Shown here one piece after another: positions 1 through 7,115 of a DNA stretch of 16,471 nt. Each line of letters begins with the position of its first letter. Position 1 is the first letter of the stretch. A program made the position numbers and the translations under genes. The notes under the pieces are model-generated. The model searched no databases, was not told the origin of the DNA, and worked only from the letters and a program-made list of their open reading frames with translations. Source of the DNA: JANXQE01 sp035294005 (lineage in GTDB: Bacteria; Verrucomicrobiota; Verrucomicrobiia; Limisphaerales; UBA8199); the NCBI GenBank assembly GCA_035294005.1, contig DATGLT010000061.1:1-16471 (forward strand), given 5' to 3'.

Positions 1-27
1 CACCTGACATCGACCCGCGGGTCACCT

Positions 28-46
28 AAAAAGCTCCCGGCTTTTT
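28..46. terminator. Hairpin terminator of a gene left of the window
   Basis: AAAAAGC (28-34) pairs perfectly with GCTTTTT (40-46) around a 5-nt loop. The A-run/T-run arms mean it can act as an intrinsic terminator on either strand. A 12-bp perfect palindrome (12-23) lies just before it. No coding sequence of the preceding gene can be confirmed inside the window. Confidence 0.5.
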
Positions 47-342
47 GGCATTCCTTCGAAACCACAAAACATCTGCGGTGTTGATAAAGTGGTGACCTGA
101 CAAAACCCAAGCGGAGCAACAACGCAATGGCTGTGGAATTGCAGCGTTGTGTCCGGCAACCCACGTTAGGGCAGTGTTGCAGCCGACATCCTGGGATTGA
201 GCGGCACCCGTGTTTCCAGGTCCAGCAGTAACGATTGGCGGGACAGGTTACGCGCCTGTTGGGGAATGTCGGGTCAAGAACGGATGGAAACATCCGCAGT
301 TCTCCGTTGCCTTGGCTTCAGGGGGATTGATATGTTGCATGA
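47..342. other. Non-coding stretch upstream of pilin gene 1
   Basis: No credible gene is seen in about 300 nt; the open frames here are antisense shadows without coding signs. It holds two hairpins. ACAACGCAAT (119-128) can pair with ATTGC plus GTTGT (138-142, 146-150) with a 3-nt bulge. CGGATG/CATCCG (281-286/291-296) closes on a GAAA tetraloop. Scattered GACA/TGTC tetramers (99, 150, 184, 242, 267) could be regulator half-sites, but are less dense than those upstream of pilin gene 2. It probably carries the promoter and regulatory DNA of pilin gene 1. Confidence 0.4.
324..340 (+). promoter_or_regulatory. Degenerate sigma-54-like element, pilin gene 1
   Basis: A good -12-like TTGCAT (335-340) is present, but the nearest GG (324-325) is 11 nt from the GC (337-338) instead of the required 10. 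A start 12 nt after this GC would fall at about 350 and cut off the 5' strand of leader helix P1. The site is therefore much weaker than those of genes 2-4; gene 1 may use another promoter or have a decayed one. Confidence 0.25.
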
Positions 343-417
343 TGCGGTTAGCAGCAGGCAATACGTGAACTAAAATTGTATTAATAATAACCGCCTGCTG
401 CTTTGGTTCACACCGCG
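343..417 (+). promoter_or_regulatory. Pseudoknotted leader RNA, copy 1
   Basis: Three helices can form in the transcript. P1 is 344-348 with 412-416 (GCGGT/ACCGC, plus a 343-417 wobble). P2 is 351-359 with 393-401 (GCAGCAGGC/GCCTGCTGC, 9 Watson-Crick pairs). P3 is 365-370 with 406-411 (GTGAAC/GTTCAC). P3 starts inside the P2 loop and pairs beyond P2, so the two cross as an H-type pseudoknot, and the P3 and P1 3' strands abut (411/412), allowing coaxial stacking. AATAC joins P2 to P3; a 22-nt A/T-rich loop follows. The same architecture lies before pilin genes 3 and 4 with compensatory changes. It ends 16 nt before the gene 1 ATG. Function unknown; a cis-regulatory RNA is inferred. Confidence 0.7.
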
Positions 418-433
418 ACAGTGAAAGGTGATA

Positions 434-808
434 ATGAAGACAAACACAACCCACAAGAGAGGTTTCACTCTGGTGGAAATCATGATCGTAGTGGCAATCA
501 TCGGGTTGCTGGCAACGATCGCGATTCCCAACTTCGTGAAAGCTCGAACGACGGCGCAAATGAATGCTTGTATTAACAATTTGCGCCAAATTGACGGGGC
601 AGTGCAGACCTGGGCGCTGGAGACCAAACAAGCCGACAACACGCAGGTCGAATACTCGCAAATCAGCGGGTACATGAAGAACCAGGTGGTCTGTCCATCA
701 GGCGGCAAAACGTTTGCCGACAGTTACCATTTGGGAACTGTGCAGGATAAGCCGACCTGTCTGCAGAGGCCGGACACTCACAAACTGCCGGCGGACACAG
801 TGAACTGA
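434..808 (+). CDS. Type IV pilin-like / pseudopilin protein 1
   Basis: A 124-residue prepilin-type protein. The class III signal is a 10-residue leader ending KRG, with predicted cleavage by prepilin peptidase before Phe; mature residue 5 is Glu (FTLVE), followed by the hydrophobic assembly helix IMIVVAIIGLLATIAIPNF. Three Cys (in NACIN, VVCPSG and KPTCL) recur in the paralogues. An in-frame GTG lies 6 nt upstream, but ATG 434 has a GAAAGG ribosome site (423-428) and gives the same 10-residue leader as the other three copies. It would be an inner-membrane precursor assembled into a short pilus or pseudopilus by machinery not in this window. It is the most divergent copy at its C terminus. The short length fits the G-type pseudopilins abundant in PVC bacteria; whether it is a major pilin is not visible. 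Confidence 0.9.
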   Translation: MKTNTTHKRGFTLVEIMIVVAIIGLLATIAIPNFVKARTTAQMNACINNLRQIDGAVQTWALETKQADNTQVEYSQISGYMKNQVVCPSGGKTFADSYHLGTVQDKPTCLQRPDTHKLPADTVN

Positions 809-838
809 GCTAAAACAAGGCCATCCAAAGCCTTTGCG

Positions 839-871
839 AGGCCGGGAATTCACATTCACCGGCCTTTCGCT
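839..871 (+). terminator. Terminator of pilin gene 1
   Basis: AGGCCGG (839-845) pairs with CCGGCCT (859-865) over a 13-nt loop, followed by a broken T tract (TTTCGCTTT). It lies 31 nt after the stop, as for the other pilin genes. Confidence 0.65.
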
Positions 872-929
872 TTCTGGACCTGGTGCTCCATTTCAGGACA
901 GCCGGCAGCGTCCATTGGGAATCGAGGCG

Positions 930-970
930 GCTTCACGGGCCGATACAGGGCCTCCTCAAGCCCGTGAGGC
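930..970. repeat. 11-bp inverted repeat upstream of the membrane sulfatase
   Basis: GCTTCACGGGC (930-940) and GCCCGTGAGGC (960-970) pair over 11 positions with one G-T wobble and a 19-nt spacer. There is no T tract, so it is not an obvious terminator. It could be an operator or a leader hairpin; nothing decides between them. Confidence 0.4.
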
Positions 971-1047
971 TTCACACGATTCTGAGGTTTTCATTCTGAA
1001 ATTCCCACAAAACTCCCTTTGCGCCCGATGGGAGGCACAACATCTGC

Positions 1048-4008
1048 ATGCTTACAGCCCCAAGCATGTCAGAGTCATCGGCAATTCCGGTCCGTCCCGG
1101 TACGGCAGGCGTTTTGGCGGGAGGCAACCGCGCCATAGCGGCCTCGCGCGCTTCCGCGCGACGACACCCCTCCAGCGTCCTGGTTTGGTCCTGGTTTTTC
1201 GTCGTAGCCGGTTTGCTTCTGGTCGTCAAAACCTCCCTGATTTTCACCCAGGGAGAAGGGCTCTACGAGACCTTGTGGCGGGTGGGTGGCCTTCGATGGA
1301 GTTGGCTTAATTACTTTGCGTTTTATTGCTTCATCAGTTTGGGTGGCATCGCGCTCACTATGCTGGCCCGGGACTGCCAGGCTGAAGGGGTTCGGACGGT
1401 CCGGGTGGTGAATGGGGTTGTTTTGGTGCTCGGGGTATTTTTCATTTTTCTGACTTTCCACAACGGCGACAAGAACTACATCTACCCGGTTCTAAGCCGG
1501 ACATTGTCCTGGAACAGCCTGGGGCCGTACGTGGCCAATTCGCTGTTCTTTAATCCGCCGTTCCTGGCAGCGTGGCTCTTTGTTTATGCCGGGATCTATT
1601 ACTTCCTTGCGCGGACGGGTCGTGAACAATGGATGTTGTTCGTCACCGCAGCTTTTGGGTTTGTTTACGGGCTGATTTTTTTGCAGGACCTGTTAGCGCA
1701 CCGCAATGAGTTGTTCATTGCGGACTGCATTGGGGCAATATCACTGGGGATGGCTTGGAGCGTGCGCCGTTCTCACACACAGGCAAAGCGCCTGCCGGCC
1801 TGGAGCTTGTTTTGCCTGCTCGGCTGGACGATCTTTTTCGAATGGGCCTTGCTCCGTTACGACAGTGACTGGCACACCAATTCGGCAAAATATTTCCTTG
1901 GGCTGGTCGCGGCGGATTTTCTCCTTTTCAGCGTCGCTACATGGCTGGTGCGCAAATCGGGGAATCCTTGCACGTGGGGGTGGTTGCTTCCATTCTTCGT
2001 CACCGGGTTCTTCTTACTGACTGATTCCAACTACCCGGCTGCCGCCAATCATACACATCTGATTTGCCTTGCGGCCACTTTCCCACGCTATCTCATTGCG
2101 GATTTGTTTTTAGTGTTGCTTACCGCGGCGGCGGCTTTGCTATATCGCAAATGGCGCCCGACTGCCAGTTTGTGGTGGATTCATGTGATCGGACTGGCTC
2201 TGATTCTTGTTGCCCTGATCGACATGCGCTTGACTCAGATCATGGGAGTTCGGCTCGGGTGGGACATTTTATCTTTTGGCGACAGCCCCAGGATGATGCT
2301 GAAAATGGCACGGCCTTACCTGCCTGGAGCCCTGGCCGGGGTAGGGGCGCTGTTCGTCGTATATGGCCTGGCGGTGCGCGGTTTTCGGGCCTGGCTCGTC
2401 TACGCTGCCCCCTTGGACACGAGCCTGGAAGGCGCTGGCGCTGCGGCGCGAATGTCCCGGCGAACCGGATTCCGGTACGTTGCCGCGCTGACGATTGCCC
2501 TGGGCGCTCTGGGCCTTGCCATAGCTGAACCCGATAAAGCCCAGGACCAGCCCGTTCTTCGCCTGGTCAGGACCAGCTCCCTCTGGAAGCGGGTTGCTGC
2601 TCGTCCGATGCCTCGCGACAAATTTCTCAGTTCAGCCGCCGCTCTCGGATTGGGTAACTTCAATGCGCCGGGTCCTGTTTCGACAGGGGCAAGACGCGAC
2701 TTAAACGTCGTGGTCGTCTTCATGGAGTCTTCCTACAACAAACACCTTTCATTGTTCGGCAGTCCTGAAGAGAGCCAGCCCTTGCTCTCCAAATACAAAG
2801 ACCGAATGGAGATCTTTCCAAATTTCTTTTCAGCATTCACGGGGTCGATCCACGCCCGATTCGCCACCTTTACCTCACTTTACCCGGTCACAGATTTTCA
2901 TAGCTTCACCCAGGAGCGCGTGCCCGTGAAGAGCCTGTTCGAGGTCCTACATGACCAGGGCTACACCTGCTCGATGTTTTATTCTTCCTACTTCGACTAT
3001 ACGAACTTTCGCGACTTTCTGAAAAACCGCGGACTGGACGAGATGTACGATGCGGACACGATGCCGGGCCAACGTGGAACGGAACGAGTCTCCTGGGGAT
3101 TGCTCGAGGAAGAGACCCTGACCGCCATCCGCGCTCAACTTCGGAAATACTCTCAGAATCACCAGCGGTTTTGTCTTACATATGTTCCGGCCGCGCCGCA
3201 CTATCCCTATGACAAGATCCCAAAGCAATTTCAGAAACATAAAATGGAGGAATTCGGGGATTTCACGCCTCTTTACCTGAACGAACTGTTGTACATGGAC
3301 TGGGTATTGGCTTCGATTGTGGATGAACTCAAAGACCAAGGTTTGCTGGAAAACACTCTTGTGGTGATCACTAACGACCATGGAGAAATGCTCGGCGGCA
3401 AGGAAGGGCACCTGGGTCATGGTTGGGCTGTGACCCCGCAGCTCGCAAATACGCCATTGATTTTGATGGACCCTGCGCGATCGGGATTTCAAATCAACAA
3501 AACCGTCGGCACCCAAGTGGACTTGCTGCCGACGATACTCGATCGCCTTCACATCCCCGTTCCGCCGGAGGAGCTCTACGAGGGCCTCTCTCTGGATGCC
3601 GGGCCGGCGCGCGCCCAACGTCTTGGTTACCTCAGCTCCTACAAGGAGTTCGGAATCGTTTCTGGCGACATGGTTTTGTTGGGCGATCGGGAAAGGTCCT
3701 CGCCGAGCGGGATTGCTTCGACAGGCGCCGTGTTCAGCATCACGAACGAGGGCGCCAAAACGCTGTTCGTGCAGTTTCCCAGCGCGGACACGAATCAAGT
3801 GGATGCAGCCACGGCCACGGCCCCGGCGATGACGAATTGCCAGTCTCAGGCCACCAGAACATCGCCCGCTTGCATCCCTGTCGATGTTCTGGACTTCGAA
3901 ACGCGCGAAGCTCTCATGAAGCGCTTCGATTCGTTTCAAGAGAATTTTCTACGCAACTATTCCTACTACGTGAAACAGATTAAAGGCCCTGCGGTTGCGG
4001 GCCGTTGA
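1048..4008 (+). CDS. Polytopic membrane sulfatase-family transferase (LtaS/OpgB-like)
   Basis: 986 residues. The first ~500 hold about 13 hydrophobic segments, far more than the usual five of lipoteichoic acid synthases. A sulfatase/alkaline phosphatase-fold domain follows, presumably periplasmic. Visible metal and catalytic motifs are VVVFMESS (Glu560), a loop with Ser600 (TGSIHAR) where LtaS has its nucleophilic Thr, SLYP shortly after, and TNDHGE (Asp777-His778) with a later GHLGHGW. Family members move phosphoglycerol or phosphoethanolamine from lipids onto glycans or lipids, so an envelope-modifying transferase is likely; substrate unknown. Such enzymes need no formylglycine activation. 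ATG 1048 has GGGAGG at 1030-1035. The last ~60 residues (Ala/Thr-rich, two Cys) are unlike the core. It is convergent with the next gene, 113 nt apart. Confidence 0.8.
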   Translation: MLTAPSMSESSAIPVRPGTAGVLAGGNRAIAASRASARRHPSSVLVWSWFFVVAGLLLVVKTSLIFTQGEGLYETLWRVGGLRWSWLNYFAFYCFISLGGIALTMLARDCQAEGVRTVRVVNGVVLVLGVFFIFLTFHNGDKNYIYPVLSRTLSWNSLGPYVANSLFFNPPFLAAWLFVYAGIYYFLARTGREQWMLFVTAAFGFVYGLIFLQDLLAHRNELFIADCIGAISLGMAWSVRRSHTQAKRLPAWSLFCLLGWTIFFEWALLRYDSDWHTNSAKYFLGLVAADFLLFSVATWLVRKSGNPCTWGWLLPFFVTGFFLLTDSNYPAAANHTHLICLAATFPRYLIADLFLVLLTAAAALLYRKWRPTASLWWIHVIGLALILVALIDMRLTQIMGVRLGWDILSFGDSPRMMLKMARPYLPGALAGVGALFVVYGLAVRGFRAWLVYAAPLDTSLEGAGAAARMSRRTGFRYVAALTIALGALGLAIAEPDKAQDQPVLRLVRTSSLWKRVAARPMPRDKFLSSAAALGLGNFNAPGPVSTGARRDLNVVVVFMESSYNKHLSLFGSPEESQPLLSKYKDRMEIFPNFFSAFTGSIHARFATFTSLYPVTDFHSFTQERVPVKSLFEVLHDQGYTCSMFYSSYFDYTNFRDFLKNRGLDEMYDADTMPGQRGTERVSWGLLEEETLTAIRAQLRKYSQNHQRFCLTYVPAAPHYPYDKIPKQFQKHKMEEFGDFTPLYLNELLYMDWVLASIVDELKDQGLLENTLVVITNDHGEMLGGKEGHLGHGWAVTPQLANTPLILMDPARSGFQINKTVGTQVDLLPTILDRLHIPVPPEELYEGLSLDAGPARAQRLGYLSSYKEFGIVSGDMVLLGDRERSSPSGIASTGAVFSITNEGAKTLFVQFPSADTNQVDAATATAPAMTNCQSQATRTSPACIPVDVLDFETREALMKRFDSFQENFLRNYSYYVKQIKGPAVAGR

Positions 4009-4121
4009 GGGTAGTAGTGTCGAGAGGTCACGACGTTCCGTTGACTGGTCATCCAGCCGGTTCCCTGGAGGATGTCCACGCGCCTGTTCAGTGCGGAAGG
4101 CCGTGACTGATGAGCGATAGC

Positions 4122-6161
4122 TTACGGGTCCTTGGGGCTGGCGACGGATTTCACGACCCAAACCGTGGTGTCAGGATCGAGCCTTCGCGCCTTTTCGGCT
4201 AGGACATCTGCCGTTCGAGGATTGCCGTTCCTTCTTTCGATAATGGAGCGCGTCGCCAGGACGGCTGCGTCCGGAGTCGGATCGAGTTTCTCGAGACTGT
4301 CCAGGGCTTTGGAGGCGGCCTCCAGATGACCTGTGCGGATTTGGATGAACGCGATGGCCAGGAACGCGTTTCGACTGGGCGGTTGGCAGGTCGTGGCGCG
4401 AGAAAATGCTTCGAGCGCTTCATCCGTTAGCCCCATTTGATTGAGCGTGGCGCCGAGGTTATTCCAAGCGCCGGCCTCCTGCGGGATTTGTTTGAGCGTC
4501 TCAAGGTAAGCACAACGGGCTTCGTCGAATCGGTTCAAAGCGAAGAGCACATTTGCCCGATGATGCAGGGCGTTTGCGTCAGCAGGGTCCAATGCGATGC
4601 TGGAATTGATGTCGGCCAGAGCAGCCTGGTAATGGCCTTTTTGGTAGGAGGCGAGTGACCGGAAAAGGAAATCGCGTGCGAAGGAAGGTAGCTGGGCCGA
4701 GAACCAATTATGCAACGACAAAGCGGCTAATAGCGCCATGCTAGCCGCCAGCCATGCGGCCTGGGGCATGGCCCGTTTCCTCACAATTTCCCATGCCGCG
4801 ACGAGCCCGCCTCCGGCAAATACGGCCATCGCCAGCCACACCGGGTAGCGGTAGCGGTCGCAAATAAAGAAAGCGACGTTTGCGGCCGAATACAGGGCCG
4901 CGTAGGCGCAAACCAGGAACAGAGCGTCCCGGTTGCCACTCCTGATGGCGGCCCAAATTCCCGCCGGCATCAGCAGCAATAGGATGACCCAACGAATCGG
5001 AAGCAGTTTCAGCGACAGGAATTCCTGTTGTACAAACGCGAAGGACTTATTGTTCGGGATCTCCACATTCCACAAGGTGAGCCAGCATTTCTTGGCCATC
5101 AGATGCAGCCACTGGGCCGGCGCGGCCTTGATCTCGGCCAGAGACCGCGACATCCAGTAGTGTGAAATTGCCATTGGATCGGCATCCGGTTGGCGGCCCT
5201 GCTGGCGCATGGCGCTTTCGTATTCCTCACGGGCCCAGACCTCGATGGAATCCTCATAACGTTCTCCGGAAGAAATCCGGCGTTCCTGTTCAGGCACCAT
5301 TCCATCGGCGGTGCGCTTATTGCCGCAGTAAAACGCAACGCCTCCAGCGTTCGGCAACAAGTGGAAATGATCCATTTGTTTCATGTTGACGAAACCCCAT
5401 GGAATGGCCATTAGGAGCGCGCCCGCAAGCGCGACCGTCGGAATCAACGAACGCGCGTTTCTCGTTTGGCAAAATCGCCAGAGTGCGAACAATGGATATG
5501 CGCCCAGAAAAATCAGGATGTTTGCTCGCGCCTGAGACGTGAGCACAGTCAAAGCTCCGCAAAGGGTCCAAAACCCGGCCGCTTTCCAACCTTCAGATTC
5601 GGCTGCATGCAACGCAAGCACCAGGCCCAGGGAAATCAGGAATGTATAACTCGGCTCGATTAAGAGTTCTCCTTCGAAATAGAGGGGCAAGGGGGCGAGC
5701 AGATAAAGGCCGCCGGCAATGAGTCCGGCAAAGGGATTCTTGAAGACGCGCCGGCCCAGCAGTGCAACCAGGAGTCCGGTGGCAATTCCGAGGAGATGTT
5801 GGGCGAATAGGGCGAGATCGACGCCCCAGGCCCCGCCGATCTTATACCAGAACGCCAGGAATGCTGGATAGAGCAGGGGACGGAAGCCGTGCAAGGCATG
5901 CAGGTCGGCTCCGGCCAAAAGCATTCTCGCCACGGTGTCATAGTAGGTTTGGTCCAAGGTAGGAACCCCGAAGGAAGGACTGCCTGCGTGCTCGACGAAG
6001 AAGCCGATTCTGGAAACCAAGCCGATGAGGATCAGGATAGCAATCCCCTTGTTGAAACTGAGACTTGAACCCGGCGGCGTCCGATGAAACGCGCCGCTGA
6101 AGCTGGGAGGACGGGTGGAAGAATCCACCTCAGCAGCAGGTTTCATTTCAGTTGCGTTCAT
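4122..6161 (-). CDS. GT39/ArnT-like membrane glycosyltransferase with C-terminal TPRs
   Basis: 679 residues. After a ~37-residue Pro/Ser-rich N terminus comes TM1 (about 38-55), then a first external loop with PTLDQTYYDTVAR. Its Asp70/Asp75 sit where PMT/ArnT-type (GT-C) enzymes keep the catalytic acid. About ten more membrane segments run to residue ~490, and residues ~506-665 form roughly four TPR units (for example YQKGHYQAALADINSSIALD). GT-C enzymes use polyprenyl-phosphate-linked sugars to glycosylate proteins or lipids on the outer face of the inner membrane. The TPRs would probably lie on the same side and could hold partner proteins (inference). No clear ribosome site precedes ATG 6161; ATG 6145 is an alternative. 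Acceptor and sugar cannot be told. Confidence 0.8.
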   Translation of the reverse strand: MNATEMKPAAEVDSSTRPPSFSGAFHRTPPGSSLSFNKGIAILILIGLVSRIGFFVEHAGSPSFGVPTLDQTYYDTVARMLLAGADLHALHGFRPLLYPAFLAFWYKIGGAWGVDLALFAQHLLGIATGLLVALLGRRVFKNPFAGLIAGGLYLLAPLPLYFEGELLIEPSYTFLISLGLVLALHAAESEGWKAAGFWTLCGALTVLTSQARANILIFLGAYPLFALWRFCQTRNARSLIPTVALAGALLMAIPWGFVNMKQMDHFHLLPNAGGVAFYCGNKRTADGMVPEQERRISSGERYEDSIEVWAREEYESAMRQQGRQPDADPMAISHYWMSRSLAEIKAAPAQWLHLMAKKCWLTLWNVEIPNNKSFAFVQQEFLSLKLLPIRWVILLLLMPAGIWAAIRSGNRDALFLVCAYAALYSAANVAFFICDRYRYPVWLAMAVFAGGGLVAAWEIVRKRAMPQAAWLAASMALLAALSLHNWFSAQLPSFARDFLFRSLASYQKGHYQAALADINSSIALDPADANALHHRANVLFALNRFDEARCAYLETLKQIPQEAGAWNNLGATLNQMGLTDEALEAFSRATTCQPPSRNAFLAIAFIQIRTGHLEAASKALDSLEKLDPTPDAAVLATRSIIERRNGNPRTADVLAEKARRLDPDTTVWVVKSVASPKDP

Positions 6162-6416
6162 GGGATGCTTTGCTCGGGTAGTGCGGGTTGTTAATCGACG
6201 CAGAGTCCGCCATCACCGATGGGGGAATGGCTGCATTTTCGATACCAAAATGCCATATTTTCCGGGCCTTATTTTGTCTCGGAACAGGACAAGTGTCTCA
6301 CAGAATATGGACAAAGTATCAGTTGAGCCCTCTGACAAATGGTGTCAGCGGCGGCCTACAATCTGATTTTTGAGAATTTGGGCGCCTATGAAGTGGCTGT
6401 CGCTCCCTCTTCTAAA
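6162..6416. other. Divergent intergenic region
   Basis: No gene is supported between the glycosyltransferase start and the pilin gene 2 promoter; two short plus-strand open frames lack ribosome sites and family resemblance. It must hold the glycosyltransferase promoter on the minus strand, which I could not place. A block of TGTC/GACA motifs sits at 6275-6348. Confidence 0.5.
6275..6348. promoter_or_regulatory. Cluster of TGTC/GACA half-sites (candidate PilR-type enhancer)
   Basis: Six TGTC or GACA tetramers occur in 74 nt (6275, 6288, 6294, 6310, 6334, 6343); about 0.6 would be expected with even base composition. Two pairs form dyads: GACA-AG-TGTC (6288-6297) and CTGACA-N5-TGTCAG (6332-6348). 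Pseudomonas aeruginosa PilR recognises repeated elements ending in (C/G)TGTC upstream of the sigma-54 pilin promoter (published knowledge, from memory). The cluster lies about 95-170 nt before the predicted start of pilin gene 2, the usual position for sigma-54 enhancers. The regulator itself is not in the window. Confidence 0.45.
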
Positions 6417-6432
6417 TGGCACTGGCAGTGCT
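6417..6432 (+). promoter_or_regulatory. Sigma-54 -24/-12 promoter, pilin gene 2
   Basis: TGGCAC (6417-6422) and TGCT (6429-6432) give GG (6418-6419), exactly 10 nt, then GC (6430-6431), the RpoN rule. The -24 half matches the consensus TGGCAC. The predicted start is near 6443, leaving a leader of about 90 nt. Confidence 0.65.
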
Positions 6433-6443
6433 TTGTCACCGAT

Positions 6444-6508
6444 GCGGTTGGGTTCGGAAAAAGACTCGAACTGGCCATGAAACATAAGCCGCGGCCTGCC
6501 GGCGCAGG
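6444..6508 (+). promoter_or_regulatory. Structured leader of pilin gene 2 (different fold)
   Basis: The leader begins GATGCGGTT like copy 1, then diverges and lacks the GCAGGC and GTGAAC strands of the shared pseudoknot. It can instead form GCGGTT/AGCCGC (6444-6449/6487-6492), GTTCG/CGAAC (6452-6456/6467-6471) with a 10-nt loop, and CCTGC/GCAGG (6495-6499/6504-6508) with a CGGC loop. It has no paralogue in the window to test by covariation. Confidence 0.35.
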
Positions 6509-6532
6509 ACGCAACGGACGGAATCAATAACT

Positions 6533-6886
6533 ATGAAGATTAAAAGAGTGAAAAAGGCGGGCTTTACGCTGGTGGAAATTATGATCGTGGTTGCGATCAT
6601 AGGGTTGCTGGCGGCGATCGCGATCCCCAACTTTGTACGGGCTCGCACGACATCGCAAACGAACGCCTGCATCAACAACTTGCGGCAAATCGACGGCGCC
6701 AAGCAGACGTGGGCGTTGGAAAACAAGCAGGTGTCAACCGCCTCGCCTGGTTCGGCTTCGTTAACGCCTTATCTAGGCCGAGGTGGAAGTGGCACCTGGC
6801 CGTCTTGTCCGGCCAGCGGCAGTTACACTATCAACGCGGTGAATGCCCGCCCGACCTGCAACATCGCCAATCACGTGCTTCCGTAA
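6533..6886 (+). CDS. Type IV pilin-like / pseudopilin protein 2
   Basis: 117 residues. The 10-residue leader ends in Gly before FTLVEIMIVVAIIGLLAAIA, so prepilin peptidase cleavage and a mature Glu5 are expected. The globular tail has NACINNLRQIDGAKQ, a Gly/Ser-rich loop (LGRGGSGTW), SCPASG and RPTCNI. It differs from pilin 3 at about 18 of 117 positions, six of them in the leader, so the two are recent duplicates. No good Shine-Dalgarno precedes ATG 6533, although transcription signals are strong. It is followed closely by its own terminator. Confidence 0.93.
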   Translation: MKIKRVKKAGFTLVEIMIVVAIIGLLAAIAIPNFVRARTTSQTNACINNLRQIDGAKQTWALENKQVSTASPGSASLTPYLGRGGSGTWPSCPASGSYTINAVNARPTCNIANHVLP

Positions 6887-6911
6887 GCTCATTCATCTCA
6901 GATTTTGGGAA

Positions 6912-6945
6912 AAGGCCCGGCAAATCGCCGGGTCTTTCTATTTTA
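6912..6945 (+). terminator. Terminator of pilin gene 2
   Basis: AAGGCCCGGC (6912-6921) pairs with GCCGGGTCTT (6927-6936): 10 bp with one wobble and a 5-nt loop, then TCTATTTT. A strong intrinsic terminator that separates genes 2 and 3. Confidence 0.9.
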
Positions 6946-6985
6946 GGCCGTGGTGAATATTCGCAAATGTGTCAATGGAACCCTT

Positions 6986-7001
6986 TGGCATCGTGATTGC
7001 T
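6986..7001 (+). promoter_or_regulatory. Sigma-54 -24/-12 promoter, pilin gene 3
   Basis: TGGCAT (6986-6991), then TTGCT (6997-7001): GG (6987-6988), 10 nt, GC (6999-7000). This is the best match of the set. The predicted start, near 7012, lies two bases before leader helix P1. One GTGTC (6969-6973) lies just upstream, close to the -24 element. Confidence 0.75.
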
Positions 7002-7013
7002 AAATCCCGAATG

Positions 7014-7086
7014 CACGGTAATGACAGGCAATACAGTGAACAAAGCAGTCATCGTTTAACCCGCCTGTTGTTGAGTTCACGCCGTG
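7014..7086 (+). promoter_or_regulatory. Pseudoknotted leader RNA, copy 3
   Basis: Same architecture as the leader of pilin gene 1. P1 is 7014-7019/7081-7086 (CACGGT/GCCGTG). P2 is 7021-7029/7063-7071 (ATGACAGGC/GCCTGTTGT, two wobbles). P3 is 7036-7041/7075-7080 (GTGAAC/GTTCAC) and crosses P2. Against copy 1, P2 pairs 1 and 4 change G-C to A-U, P1 pair 5 changes G-C to A-U and pair 6 changes U-G to C-G, all keeping pairing. The linker is AATACA and the long loop is 21 nt ending AACCC. P1' ends 29 nt before the ATG. Confidence 0.75.
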
Positions 7087-7115
7087 AATGAACAGAAAGG
7101 CAATAAAGAGCTAGT

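Noticed and set aside
343..411. Leader inverted repeats as simple DNA operator dyads
   Set aside because: Spacers of 33 and 35 nt, crossing order and compensatory changes that alter the DNA sequence but keep pairing fit RNA better than a protein site.
343..417. Leader as a c-di-GMP-I (GEMM) riboswitch, known to control pilins in some bacteria
   Set aside because: It lacks the conserved GEMM junction segments and two-hairpin layout; the strand order here is a crossing pseudoknot.
248..708. Minus-strand open frames over pilin gene 1 (similar ones exist over genes 2-4)
   Set aside because: They recur only because the pilin N-terminal helix is conserved; the antisense of that helix stays open in every copy.
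2947..3939. 330-residue open frame on the minus strand
   Set aside because: It lies wholly opposite the sulfatase catalytic domain, is rich in Arg/His as expected of an antisense frame in GC-rich DNA, and shows no family motif.
6444..6508. Gene 2 leader as a fourth copy of the pseudoknot
   Set aside because: It shares the 5' start and a GCCTGC segment, but the partner strands GCAGGC and GTGAAC/GTTCAC are absent, so P2 and P3 cannot form.
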